Shown: piece after piece, positions 53,448 to 62,393 of the stretch
How positions within the stretch are numbered: position 1 is the first letter of the stretch
Layout: each line of letters starts with the position of its first letter
Source: Ruegeria arenilitoris
GTDB taxonomy: Bacteria > Pseudomonadota > Alphaproteobacteria > Rhodobacterales > Rhodobacteraceae
Assembly: GCF_013031355.1 (NCBI RefSeq)
Contig: NZ_WPZO01000010.1
Span: 88,989-152,988 of the forward strand
Reading direction: 5' to 3'
DNA: 64,000 nt
Notes under the pieces: generated by a model
Told to the model about the DNA's origin: nothing
Seen by the model: only the letters and a program-made list of their open reading frames with translations
Database searches by the model: none
Program-made: the position numbers and the translations under genes

Positions 53448-54461
53448 ATGAGCGGGCGGAACGGTAATGGCCTTCTGGAACACTATACAGGCAAGATCGA
53501 ACATCTGTTGCACGATGAAAGCCTGAGCGAAATTTCTGTTAATCCTGACGGATCGGTCTGGGTCGAAGAAATGGGCACAACGCACATGACCAGGACAGAC
53601 ATCGCTCTGAACAGAGACGATGTAGAAAGCATCGGGCGCTGCGTGGCCGGTTTCAGCGATGTGACATTCGGAGAAAAGAAGCCCATTGCGACGGCCAACG
53701 TGCCGACACAGCAGGGCAAAGCGCGGGTGCAGGTCGTGATCCCGCCCGCAACAACCGGCGTGGGGTCCGTGGCGATCCGCCTGCTCCGCGTGAAAACCGT
53801 CGATCTGGGCGCGTTCAGCTTTGCAAGCAAAGAGGCCGCATTGGCAGAAAGTAACGATCATAGCGCGCTTGAAAATGCTCGGGCTGCTCTCGCTGCCGGA
53901 ACAATGAACTTTGACGAGCTGGCCGACCTTGCGATGCTTAGCAAATGGAACGTGATCATTGCCGGGGGCACCTCGTCTGGCAAAACCACGGTTCTCAATG
54001 CCATGCTGAAGCGCGTCGATCCGGGCGAACGGATCGTAACAATTGAAGAAGTGGCCGAGCTGGACATCGCGCAGCCCAATGCCGTGAGCCTGCTTGCTGA
54101 TCGTTCCGAAATCGACGGTCCTCGATCCCCGACAAAACTGCTTGAATCGGCGCTGCGTTTGCGGCCTGATCGGCTGGTTTGTGGGGAAATCCGGGGCAAC
54201 GACGCGAATATGTTTTTGGAGTTGGTGAACACCGGCCACGATGGATCTGTCTGCACCATGCACGCCAATTCGCCCGTAGATGCCATCGGGCGCATGAGCA
54301 AAATGGTACGGCGCGGATCTCCGACCGTCCAAAAGTCAGAGGTGGTCGATGACATCCGGGCCACCATTCACATGATCGTTCACATGAAGAAAATCAGGGA
54401 CGAACGGAGGATCAATGGCGTGATTTTCCCACCCCTGATGAGCGCTGGCCAACTTATCTAA
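53448..54461 (+). CDS. virB11: VirB11 ATPase
   Basis: This is a 337-residue hexameric ATPase. The P-loop is IIAGGTSSGKTTVLNAML at ~169-186; TIEEVAELDI, then RLVCGEIRGNDANMFLELVN (Walker B) and DGSVCTMHANSP (His box) follow. ATG 53448 is preceded by AAGGACAAG; a longer frame from 53361 has no family support. It energises the T4SS with VirB4 and VirD4. Confidence 0.95.
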   Translation: MSGRNGNGLLEHYTGKIEHLLHDESLSEISVNPDGSVWVEEMGTTHMTRTDIALNRDDVESIGRCVAGFSDVTFGEKKPIATANVPTQQGKARVQVVIPPATTGVGSVAIRLLRVKTVDLGAFSFASKEAALAESNDHSALENARAALAAGTMNFDELADLAMLSKWNVIIAGGTSSGKTTVLNAMLKRVDPGERIVTIEEVAELDIAQPNAVSLLADRSEIDGPRSPTKLLESALRLRPDRLVCGEIRGNDANMFLELVNTGHDGSVCTMHANSPVDAIGRMSKMVRRGSPTVQKSEVVDDIRATIHMIVHMKKIRDERRINGVIFPPLMSAGQLI

Positions 54462-54525
54462 CGGTGCGCGACGATGAAGAAATTTAAGTATCGAGACGGG
54501 TATTTCTTCAAGCATGAGCTGACCG

Positions 54526-56388
54526 ATGGCTGAGTTTCAGGATCTCCCCAAAGGCAAGAAGGTCGCGATCGCCGGTACAATGGGCTTTATCGCCACTTCG
54601 GCGTGCGCGGTGTTGGTGATCGGGCTGGCGCTCGAATACATCAACACCAGAGGAGTTCGCGGACTGAACATCTGGGCAATCCCAGAGAAGTTCATGGCAC
54701 AGCCTGCAGAGACGCAGCAGATCATCGGTCTGGTAGCGGTGGTCGCAGTGGGGGTTTTGACCTTTGCATTTGTGGCGGCTGCGCTGCGTGGTCCCTCAAC
54801 GAAATACGGGGATGCGAGTTTTGCAAAGGCCCCTCAGCTCGTCCAAGAGGGCTATGCTTCGGCGCTAAAGCTCAAAGATCCGTTGGACAGCGAAATCGTG
54901 TTTGCCAAATTTGGTGAGCCAAAGGACAAAAATGCGATCTACTACAAGCCCGGGCCCAGCTTTCAAAAGCCGCACGCGATGTTCATTGCCCCCTCCGGCT
55001 CGGGCAAAACCAGCGGCTTTGTGATCCCGAACGTCCTTCGGTTCAATGGCTCCTGCGTTGTTCTGGACATCAAAGGCGAGATTTTCCAGACAACCGGCGC
55101 GCGGCGGGCAGCAATGGGCGATGAGGTTTTCGTGTTCGATCCCGAGAACCCCGACAAAAGCCACAGCTATAACCCACTGCGCCGTGCGGTCCGTGCCGAT
55201 AATCTGGACCGACGATGGGAAGAAGTGATTCAGGTTGCGACCCAGATGTTCGACACGCCCAGCTCGTCCGCACAGGGCTTTATGGGTGGTGTCGAAGGCA
55301 TGTTCTGCGCAATGGCGATGTTGGCGATCAAAAGAAAGCGGCCATACATTTCCGAAGTCCTGCGCCTGGTCAAAACGACAAAGCAAAAGGACTACGAGAA
55401 AATGGCTGGAGAAATTGGATATGCGCGCGCTGCAGATGAGTTCCTGAATCTTGCAGCCGAAGAATCCAAAATCTTGCGGTCAACGATTTCGGTTATGCTG
55501 AACTCCGGCCTTCAGCTCTGGCGTAACCCGTCTGTGGCAAGAGCCACGCAGGGCAATGACATCAATTTTGAAGATCTGCGTCGGCGCCCCACCTCGATCT
55601 ACTTTTCTGCACCGGGAAAAAAGGTCAAAGAGTTCCGGACGCTCATTCGCCTGTTCTTCCTCGATTTGGTGAACACCATCGAAACCGTTGAGCCGGGCGA
55701 AGATGAGCCATTCAAGGTCCTGATCCTGCTCGATGAGTTCCAACGCCTCGGCCACCTTGAGCGTGTCGTTGAAGCCTATGACACCATGCGATCGTTCGGG
55801 GGCAGGCTCGTGGTGATTTCGCAAACGCTGTCGCGCCTGCAGGACATCTACGGGCATGAAGGCGTGCGGGCAATGTTGGCAAACGCCGGGACGCAGATGT
55901 TTGCGGCGTCCGAAGATTCAGAGGTCCGCGAACACGTGTCCAGATCCATCGGTGACAAAACAGTAATGAGCAAATCGAAGTCGCGGGCGCTCGGCAAAAT
56001 GGAAATGGGCAGCATATCGGAACGCGAGGAAGGCATTCGCCTGCTCCGGCCCGAACACGTTGGCCGATTGCCTGAAAATGAAGTTGTGCTGATCCGCGAA
56101 GGCAAGATGCCGGTGATTGCCAACAAAATCCGATACTTCGAAGATCCTTATTTCATGCAGTTTCTTGGTGGTGATGTTCCGCAGATCAAGGGAACACATC
56201 GGGATCTCGCTGAAGAACAGGCAAAGGACACGGCCAAGGCTCTGGCTGAAGCGAAACCGGCCCCTGCCCCGGTGAAAGAGGTTTCTGAGAACGATCGGGC
56301 TGTCAAAGCCGCTTTTGATGCACAACGGGCTGAGGCAAAATCCAAAGCGATGACGGCAAAGCAGTTGGCGATGGGGAAGCTGGCTTAA
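54526..56388 (+). CDS. virD4: VirD4-type coupling protein
   Basis: This is a 620-residue coupling ATPase. Two membrane segments lie in the first ~95 residues (MGFIATSACAVLVIGLALEY and VAVVAVGVLTFAFVAAAL). The P-loop FIAPSGSGKTSGFVIPN is near 150, and Walker B ILLDEFQRLGHL near 410; a charged Ala/Lys-rich C-terminal tail follows. It brings substrates to the channel. No relaxase gene follows it in the window. The gap 54462-54525 holds only a 19-codon frame. Confidence 0.95.
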   Translation: MAEFQDLPKGKKVAIAGTMGFIATSACAVLVIGLALEYINTRGVRGLNIWAIPEKFMAQPAETQQIIGLVAVVAVGVLTFAFVAAALRGPSTKYGDASFAKAPQLVQEGYASALKLKDPLDSEIVFAKFGEPKDKNAIYYKPGPSFQKPHAMFIAPSGSGKTSGFVIPNVLRFNGSCVVLDIKGEIFQTTGARRAAMGDEVFVFDPENPDKSHSYNPLRRAVRADNLDRRWEEVIQVATQMFDTPSSSAQGFMGGVEGMFCAMAMLAIKRKRPYISEVLRLVKTTKQKDYEKMAGEIGYARAADEFLNLAAEESKILRSTISVMLNSGLQLWRNPSVARATQGNDINFEDLRRRPTSIYFSAPGKKVKEFRTLIRLFFLDLVNTIETVEPGEDEPFKVLILLDEFQRLGHLERVVEAYDTMRSFGGRLVVISQTLSRLQDIYGHEGVRAMLANAGTQMFAASEDSEVREHVSRSIGDKTVMSKSKSRALGKMEMGSISEREEGIRLLRPEHVGRLPENEVVLIREGKMPVIANKIRYFEDPYFMQFLGGDVPQIKGTHRDLAEEQAKDTAKALAEAKPAPAPVKEVSENDRAVKAAFDAQRAEAKSKAMTAKQLAMGKLA

Positions 56389-56620
56389 TTGATACCTGGT
56401 TTGCGTGTGAGAGGTTTACTTGCGTTGGAGACAATCAATGTCGGGTCTGCGCGGAAAACGTACTTTGCAAAGTTCAAGCCGTTTCCTGAGACCAGACCTT
56501 CATTCATTGAACGGTATTGGCAAAATCGAGCCCTGACCTGCCATTGCTAAGCCATTTGAACTCTGCGCCTGCATACGTCCGGTAAGTGGACATTACTGCC
56601 GATTAAACCAAAAGCTAAGT

Positions 56621-57052
56621 TCAGTTTGCTTGCCAATTAGGGCTGGCTTCGGGATTTGGAAAATTCAAAATCGACAATGCAAAAAAACAAGAGAAGACAA
56701 GCATTGGTATTCCGGCCCAATGCGCATCTCCGGGATCAACAATTACTTGGAATACCCCTAGCGCACCGATTGTAAGACACACTGCCCACCCGCTCATCTT
56801 CACCCACTTATCGAGAGGCTTACGTCGGAGTTTTTGATAAATAATGCAAGAGGTTATCACGAAAGGAATAAAGGCTAGTACGATACTTGCTACACCGATT
56901 ATTAAGTCGGTGGTGGTACCTCGCCCTGAACCCAAACAATCAGTCATTCCACACAGACCCAGCGTACCAAACGTCGAAAAGAGCAGTGTCGAAGCGATGA
57001 ATGTAGGGACTATGAAGAACAGAAACTTCACACTAATTTCCCATTTGTCCAA
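56621..57052 (-). CDS. Hypothetical four-helix membrane protein
   Basis: This is a 143-residue protein with four hydrophobic segments (FLFFIVPTFIASTLLF, LIIGVASIVLAFIPFVITSC, a third at ~88-105 and FSCFFALSILNFP). No family is recognised. It is transcribed against the virB operon, so it is an independent cargo gene or a passenger. The 230 bases between virD4 and it show nothing else. Confidence 0.6.
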   Translation of the reverse strand: MDKWEISVKFLFFIVPTFIASTLLFSTFGTLGLCGMTDCLGSGRGTTTDLIIGVASIVLAFIPFVITSCIIYQKLRRKPLDKWVKMSGWAVCLTIGALGVFQVIVDPGDAHWAGIPMLVFSCFFALSILNFPNPEASPNWQAN

Positions 57053-57169
57053 TTTCTGTCTTCATACGTATGCAGGACCTCGAAACCTTGCAAGCGTCAC
57101 TTTGAGCCCTTAGCTGACGCGGCCAAAGACTCTAAGATCGATGCAAATTCGATATGAGGCACAGAATCG

Positions 57170-57445
57170 ATGTTGTTGAACTGGAAAACTGTATCTGAAA
57201 TTTATGAGAGTGTGATTAGCGGCAGCTGTTCGTTGGAAGATGCAGACAGATGGGGCTATTCAGTCATGAACGCCAACGACTTAGGAAGCTTAGAGTTTGA
57301 ACCAGCGAAAGACAAAGCTGACCTGTGGGAGGCTGCAATATTCCTCTTCGGCATTGATCTGCAGTACGCTCCGGGAGAGTATCTCCACTCCGTGGAGCAG
57401 GTGTCGCAGGCATACGAGCAAAGGTGGAAGTCTAGATCCGCTTAG
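57170..57445 (+). CDS. Hypothetical small acidic protein (91 aa)
   Basis: The protein has 91 residues (NWKTVSEIYESVISGSCSLEDADRWGYSVM...DLWEAAIFLFGIDLQYAPGEYLHS). It is acidic and soluble and resembles small orphan immunity-type proteins in composition, but no family is recognised. The AT-rich base use differs from the virB genes. The gap to the LysR gene (57446-57693) holds nothing recognisable. Confidence 0.5.
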   Translation: MLLNWKTVSEIYESVISGSCSLEDADRWGYSVMNANDLGSLEFEPAKDKADLWEAAIFLFGIDLQYAPGEYLHSVEQVSQAYEQRWKSRSA

Positions 57446-57693
57446 CCGTCATAAACCATTGAAAATTGGGTCCCGCAGCGCCGGAAGTCCGTTCTGAGCC
57501 CAATTAGCCAAATGCCGCATGACTCACGAACTGGTGTGATGTGCGCAAAGCTAACCTTCCTTGGCAGCTGCACACCAATGTGTCAGCCAGGACGTTCCGC
57601 ACTATCAAATTCTCTGAAGCAGCCAGTTGATTTGAACTCATTGATTTCCACATACCGTTACACAGCTCAGGCAAGATTGGCTGTACTTGACAG

Positions 57694-58587
57694 CTATGCG
57701 GGTTCACATGCCTCCAGAATATATTTTCGTACTGCTGCAACTGACGGCGCCGACATGCGTTCAGGGCGGCAAAGCAAGGTCACTGAAACTGGATCGGTAG
57801 ACCAATTCGGGAATAAGCGCACGAGGCGGCCAATCCGTTCATCCGGTTGCGCTAGTATGGACGGGAGCAGGGCCACTCCTTGTCCCTCTAGGGCCGCCGC
57901 ATATGCAAGCTCCATCGTATTGACCCGCAATCCAATAAGCGGCGTGATAACCTCTTGTCGGCCATCTTCGTTCTTGAACACCCATTTGCTGGGTTCCTGA
58001 GTTCGTACGACACATTGAAGCGACAATAAGTCAGCAGGCTGGGCGACGTCTTGCACCTGCTCCAAAAGGGTTGGGCTGGCGTAAGGTGCTCGCCGGGCAG
58101 GCGGTAAGGCGGTTGATATGAATCGCCCTTTGCTGGCGGAACCAGTCCTGAACGCCAAATCGATGTCATCTGCCGCAAAATCCGACCTGGAATCGTCTGC
58201 ATGAAGCTCCAGTTCGACGTCCGGAAAGCGGGTTTGAAGCCCGGTCAGGAGTGGGACAAACATGGTGCCAAGCAGGCTGTTGGGTCCCGAGATCGACACC
58301 CGACCAGCAATCTTCCCGCTTCTGGCAAAGCCAAGCTCTGCCTCGGCCTCAAGCGCTGCGTCAACAGGACCAGCGCAGATCTCAAATATTCTGCGCCCGG
58401 CTAAGGTCGGGGTCACCGCCCGACCTGACCGGTCCAGCAATACCAACCCCAATTCAGCTTCGAAGAGTGCAAGTTTTTGGCTGATTGCCGACTTCGTGGT
58501 GTTCAGCTCCGCCGCTGCCGCACTCATTGACCCGGCACGCACAGTAGCCACCAGGGCCTTGGCGCAGGAATAGAATCTATCGTTCAT
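57694..58587 (-). CDS. LysR-family regulator divergent from pirin gene
   Basis: This is a 297-residue LysR protein. The HTH is at the N-terminus (AGSMSAAAAELNTTKSAISQKLALFEAELG), then the effector domain with GRVSISGPNSLLGTMFVPLL, RFPDVELELHADDSRSDFAADDIDLAFRTG and LEGQGVALLPS. It diverges from the pirin and isochorismatase genes at 58678-60015, which it most likely controls. A perfect palindrome overlaps its own start codon. Confidence 0.93.
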   Translation of the reverse strand: MNDRFYSCAKALVATVRAGSMSAAAAELNTTKSAISQKLALFEAELGLVLLDRSGRAVTPTLAGRRIFEICAGPVDAALEAEAELGFARSGKIAGRVSISGPNSLLGTMFVPLLTGLQTRFPDVELELHADDSRSDFAADDIDLAFRTGSASKGRFISTALPPARRAPYASPTLLEQVQDVAQPADLLSLQCVVRTQEPSKWVFKNEDGRQEVITPLIGLRVNTMELAYAAALEGQGVALLPSILAQPDERIGRLVRLFPNWSTDPVSVTLLCRPERMSAPSVAAVRKYILEACEPA

Positions 58588-58602
58588 AATTACGAACGAT
58601 AG
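58577..58602. promoter_or_regulatory. Perfect 9-bp palindrome over the LysR start, putative autoregulatory operator
   Basis: CTATCGTTC (58577-58585) and GAACGATAG (58594-58602) are exact reverse complements with 8 bases between. The left arm covers part of the LysR start codon (58585-58587). LysR proteins commonly bind such dyads between themselves and a divergent target, so autoregulation and control of the pirin operon are inferred. Confidence 0.6.
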
Positions 58603-58677
58603 TTAACAAAAGGATCATTTTCCAGAACAAAGAGGATCCCTAAATTCCGTCCCAGCGAACAGGTCAGGATATGAACA

Positions 58678-59406
58678 ATGCAGACTGAGATGGTCTACCA
58701 CCCCGCCGCAACCCGCGAGTTCAAGGACTTCGGCTTCATGCAGGCGTATTTGTCGTTCAAGCCGCATCTCGAAGCAGGGCGGCGCAGGTTCGGCCCGCTG
58801 ATCACAATCGACGACGGAACGCTAGCCCCAGGCGCCCAAGGTTTTGGTCTGCATCCGCACCAAGATGTCGAGGTCGTTACCTTCATGGTAGACGGAGAGG
58901 TGTCGCATATCGATCCTGTGGTTCCCGTTTACAACGGCACCGTAAAGGCGAAGGGCCTTCAGGTGATCACTGCTGGCACCGGCATCCTCCACAACGAAGT
59001 GAACAATTCGCGGACAATGCCGATGCGAGCTCTGCAAATCTGGTTCGAGCCGCGATCCAAAGGGTTGGCGCCGGCCTATTCCAGCAAGGTACTGGAAACC
59101 GCGGACCACACCAATCGATTCCAGCTGGTGCTGTCACCCGACGGCGCCGAAGGCTCCCTTGTTGTGCAGCAGGAAGTGCGTCTCAGTTACGGAAAAATGG
59201 ACCGCCACGGCGTGCTGAGTTTCAAACCGCACAGCCTTGATCGCAGCCTCTACATCTTGATGATCGAAGGCGAGGCAACTGTTGCTGGCCTCCCCCTTGG
59301 CAAAGGAGATGGGCTGGGACTGCTCCGCTCAAGAAACCTGGAGATTACGGTCTCAGCCGAAGCCGAAATCCTGATCTTCGATCTGCCCACTTCCGAAATC
59401 TTTTAA
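58678..59406 (+). CDS. Pirin-family protein
   Basis: This is a 242-residue bicupin protein. The pirin N-terminal motif FGPLITIDDGTLAPGAQGFGLHPHQDVEVVTFMVDGEVSH carries the metal-binding His residues, then GTGILHNEVNNSRTMPMRALQIWFEP. Pirins are iron-binding and some oxidise quercetin. It is the first gene of a two-gene operon with the isochorismatase-family gene, 18 bases upstream of it. Confidence 0.93.
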   Translation: MQTEMVYHPAATREFKDFGFMQAYLSFKPHLEAGRRRFGPLITIDDGTLAPGAQGFGLHPHQDVEVVTFMVDGEVSHIDPVVPVYNGTVKAKGLQVITAGTGILHNEVNNSRTMPMRALQIWFEPRSKGLAPAYSSKVLETADHTNRFQLVLSPDGAEGSLVVQQEVRLSYGKMDRHGVLSFKPHSLDRSLYILMIEGEATVAGLPLGKGDGLGLLRSRNLEITVSAEAEILIFDLPTSEIF

Positions 59407-59424
59407 CCAGGAAAGGACATCAAC

Positions 59425-60015
59425 ATGACCTCCAAAAAAGTGACCCCCGACAACGCAGCCATCGTTTTGATCGACCACCAGATCGGTACAATGAATTGGG
59501 CAAAATCCGTTGACCGCGATCTGATCGAAGCCAACACCCGTGCCCTGGCGCGGGCGGCGACCGCGCTTGGCATGCCGCTGGTGCTGACTTCCAGTATGGA
59601 AGACAACATGCAGGGCCAGTTGATGCCCGCGCTGGAAGAGATCGCGCCAGATGCCTTCGCCGCGCGGATTAAGCGTCCCGGCGTAGTGAACTGCTGGGAT
59701 GACAGCGCCTTTGCAGATGCCTGCCGCAACACCGGGCGCAAGCATTTCATCATGGCGGGCATCACCACCGACGTATGCCTTGCCCCTCCTGCAATCAGCG
59801 CTGCCGACGAAGGCTTTGCCGTGACCGCTGTGGTCGACGCTTCTGGTTCCCCCACCGCGCTGACGGATGAGATGGCGTTCCGGAAGATGGAGCGCGGTGG
59901 TGTCGAGCTCACCACAACCAGCGCGCTGCTGGCAGAACTTGCTGTCAATTGGGCCAGCGAGGCTGGTCAAAAGATCATGCAAATCCTCGGAGAGGAAATC
60001 CTGAGCCGCGGATAG
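59425..60015 (+). CDS. Isochorismatase-family hydrolase
   Basis: This is a 196-residue cysteine hydrolase of the isochorismatase fold. The N-terminal Asp is in AIVLIDHQIGTMNW, the Lys near RIKRPGVVNCWDD, and the Cys in the loop MAGITTDVCLAPPAISAADE. The family hydrolyses amide or ether bonds. CCAGGAAAGGA precedes the ATG. It is co-transcribed with the pirin gene under LysR control. Its substrate is unknown. Confidence 0.92.
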   Translation: MTSKKVTPDNAAIVLIDHQIGTMNWAKSVDRDLIEANTRALARAATALGMPLVLTSSMEDNMQGQLMPALEEIAPDAFAARIKRPGVVNCWDDSAFADACRNTGRKHFIMAGITTDVCLAPPAISAADEGFAVTAVVDASGSPTALTDEMAFRKMERGGVELTTTSALLAELAVNWASEAGQKIMQILGEEILSRG

Positions 60016-60046
60016 GCTCGCTGACCCTTTACAAACAATACGAGTG

Positions 60047-60072
60047 CGGCCGCCTCATCCACAGGGCGGCCG
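60047..60072 (+). terminator. GC-rich hairpin after the isochorismatase gene
   Basis: CGGCCGCC and GGCGGCCG pair perfectly around a 10-base loop, 31 bases after the stop. There is no T-run after it, so termination is plausible but not certain. Confidence 0.45.
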
Positions 60073-60218
60073 TCAAACAATTCAGAAGCTCTCCGCCCAG
60101 CACATCATGGATGCATTGGGCGCGCAGCCCATGAATCGAATGGCAGTTATGAGCGTTCGGATGCCGCTCAGAATGAAGCAGCAAATGGCCGTTTTGTCCG
60201 CATAGCGGACGTCGCCTC

Positions 60219-60491
60219 CTATTTTTCAACTTCAATTGAGATGTCGCGTTGTATATTGTCCCGCAGTAGCAAGAAGAGGCAGACCAGAGCCATTGCCCCC
60301 CAAAAGATGAGGTATTTATAGGCTGCAAATGGTTTTGGCAGGAAATCGACGTCAGGGATTATGAAGCCGGGAAAACCCATCGGCAAACCATATCTGAATG
60401 CTATTAGTAAGGCTGTTGCAGCGAGAATTTTACAGCCCCACAGAGCAAGTTTTTTATTTTTCATAGCCACTCTAATGCCCTGGTTCGTCAT
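60219..60491 (-). CDS. Hypothetical membrane protein (90 aa)
   Basis: This 90-residue protein has two hydrophobic segments (LWGCKILAATALLIAFRYG and YLIFWGAMALVCLFLLL). No family is recognised. Its ATG overlaps the stop of the upstream nuclease gene (ATGA), so it is co-translated with that gene. Confidence 0.6.
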   Translation of the reverse strand: MTNQGIRVAMKNKKLALWGCKILAATALLIAFRYGLPMGFPGFIIPDVDFLPKPFAAYKYLIFWGAMALVCLFLLLRDNIQRDISIEVEK

Positions 60492-60892
60492 CTGCAGTAC
60501 TTCGCTCGCTTGAGCCGTGACCGTGCTGCGCGAGTCTCAAGGTTTTTGTACCGGCCACCGGAGTACCTAGAGCAGTCCAAAGCGTGCCCGGCGGCGATCA
60601 CAGCCGCTCCTACGTCTTCACCATCGGCGTAGCACACCCCTACCCAGCGGTCATAGGTGCGCTCACCGTTCAGTTCACAGGAAATAGATTTCCCCCGGAG
60701 GTAGTTCACCATCCAGCGCTTAGCGTCCTGGCCGGATCGCGTGTCCAGCTCAGGCGCATCGACGCCGTTCAGGCGGACAGGTGTGCCATCAACAACGATG
60801 GTGTCGGCGTCTCGGACATGAAGGCTCCTAGCAGCGGCAGAGGTGGATAAGAAAAGGGCTATAATTGCAGCCAGTCGTGTCAAAAGCTTCAT
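60488..60892 (-). CDS. Secreted thermonuclease-family protein
   Basis: This is a 134-residue protein with a signal peptide (RLAAIIALFLSTSAAA). The SNase motif is VRDADTIVVDGTPVRLNGVDAPELDT, then ERTYDRWVGVCYADGEDVG. Six or so Cys/His in the C-terminal half (LDCSRYSGG, KYCR) may form a disulfide. It is the middle gene of a leftward group after 60896-61303. It is a second, divergent copy of the family seen at 43329. Confidence 0.87.
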   Translation of the reverse strand: MKLLTRLAAIIALFLSTSAAARSLHVRDADTIVVDGTPVRLNGVDAPELDTRSGQDAKRWMVNYLRGKSISCELNGERTYDRWVGVCYADGEDVGAAVIAAGHALDCSRYSGGRYKNLETRAARSRLKRAKYCR

Positions 60893-60895
60893 AAG

Positions 60896-61303
60896 TTAGT
60901 CTCTGCTGGGCGCAGGCCATTTAACGAACAAAATACACGCCACTATCGCGGCGTCCAGCAAGCCATGAAAAACCCTATACCCCCATTCTGACGCGGGCTT
61001 GAGCCCAACCGTAATTTCCTTGAACTCTGCCCCTAGTACGGCAGCAAGTGCCGTTCTAACTTCCCCGACCGCTTCTATGGCGCGCAAGTTTCCAATCGCA
61101 AACACGAGGAACAGGGCAGACAGCGCCAACTTGAATACATGCTTATCTACAGGAGCTTTCCCCGATGCCAACACACCGAAAATGGCGGTTACGACAGCAA
61201 CATAAATGTTCCAGTAGGTATTGGTTCGCGCCGCTTGGTCCATTGCCAGTTGCAGGAGCTGAATCTTTTCTGAATCCACCTTTGCGGGCCTTTCGTCGGA
61301 CAT
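60896..61303 (-). CDS. Hypothetical membrane protein (135 aa)
   Basis: This is a 135-residue protein with three hydrophobic segments (YWNIYVAVVTAIFGVLASG, LALSALFLVFAIGNLR and GLLDAAIVACILFVKW). No family is recognised. It ends 3 bases before the nuclease gene start, on the same strand, so the group 60896-60219 is likely one operon. Confidence 0.6.
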   Translation of the reverse strand: MSDERPAKVDSEKIQLLQLAMDQAARTNTYWNIYVAVVTAIFGVLASGKAPVDKHVFKLALSALFLVFAIGNLRAIEAVGEVRTALAAVLGAEFKEITVGLKPASEWGYRVFHGLLDAAIVACILFVKWPAPSRD

Positions 61304-61324
61304 TTTGCTTTCATTGCTAATGCC

Positions 61325-62266
61325 CTACAAGTTTCCCAGCAAGCCATTCGTGTTAAACGAATACTCTTCCTTTTTCCCAATGATAACGTGGTCATGGATC
61401 AGAATGCCCATAGTGTTGCAGGCTTCCTGTACGCGTTCGGTCATGAGGATGTCTGAGGTACTGGGGGTCGGATCACCCGACGGATGGTTGTGTACCAGGA
61501 TCAGCGAGCTTGCGTTCAGCTCCAGAGCCCGTTTGACAACCTCGCGCGGATACACCGGCACGTGGTCAACCGTACCCTTGGATTGTTCCTCGTCAGCAAT
61601 CAGAACGTTCTTGCGATCGAGATACAAAACGCGGAACTGCTCAATTTCGCGATGGGCCATGGCAGTACGGCAGTAGGTCACCAGGGCTTCCCATGACGAC
61701 ACAACATCCCGCTTCATCACTTGGGCTTGCGCCATCCGATGTCCGAAGGCTTCAACAACCCGGAGGTGGTAGTAGACCCAGTCGTTTGCCCCCTCCACCT
61801 TCAGTATCCGATGCTTGGAGGCCGCAATGACGCCATTCAGGTCACCGAACTCCGCCAGAAGTCGCTTGGCCAGCGGTTTGACATCTATCCTCGGAATTGC
61901 GTTGAACAGCAGGAGTTCCAGCAGTTCATATTCGGGCATCGGGTCATGGCCGCCTTTCAGGAACCGTTGCCTCAATCGCTCACGGTGGCCCCAATAGTGC
62001 GGGCGTTTTGCCCCGTCATCGCCTTTGACCAAGCCGCCCCCTGCTGCGTTCGTTGGCGACAGTCGGTCGCGGTAAGCATAACTGGGTGAGTGAGCCGGTT
62101 CAGTGATTGCCTCAGGTGGCGGCGTTCGTGCCTCCAAGTCCTTAAGCCCTTGCATCGCGTCCTCTGAAAAGCCGTTCTGCCCGTCGTATTTGACCAACCT
62201 GCCGAACCTCTTTTTGTCCCGGCCTATAACCTCTTTCAGTTGGTCCAATATCTGGCTTTTCATCAT
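61325..62266 (-). CDS. radC: RadC family JAB-domain protein
   Basis: This is a 313-residue protein. The JAMM motif LILVHNHPSGDPTPSTSD is in the C-terminal domain with DHVIIGKKEEYSFNTNGLL; an N-terminal HhH-like part has LLLFNAIPRIDVKPLAKRLL. Family members are common on mobile elements. It has an extra ~90 residues at the N-terminus compared with ~225-residue RadC. Its presence supports a plasmid-derived region. Confidence 0.92.
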   Translation of the reverse strand: MMKSQILDQLKEVIGRDKKRFGRLVKYDGQNGFSEDAMQGLKDLEARTPPPEAITEPAHSPSYAYRDRLSPTNAAGGGLVKGDDGAKRPHYWGHRERLRQRFLKGGHDPMPEYELLELLLFNAIPRIDVKPLAKRLLAEFGDLNGVIAASKHRILKVEGANDWVYYHLRVVEAFGHRMAQAQVMKRDVVSSWEALVTYCRTAMAHREIEQFRVLYLDRKNVLIADEEQSKGTVDHVPVYPREVVKRALELNASSLILVHNHPSGDPTPSTSDILMTERVQEACNTMGILIHDHVIIGKKEEYSFNTNGLLGNL

Positions 62267-62393
62267 CGCACCTATCGCGTTCCTGCGCTGAACGAGAATG
62301 GCGGTGTGCTGGTTAATAGACGGTAAACGTCGCCTCCCTATTGTTGAACTTCAATTGCTTGCATTGAACCCAGATTGACCGATCCTGCTCTCT

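Noticed and set aside
54474..54533. 19-codon frame (MKKFKYRDGYFFKHELTDG) before virD4
   Set aside because: It is too short to judge, and no ribosome site is clearly its own. It may simply be the virD4 leader.
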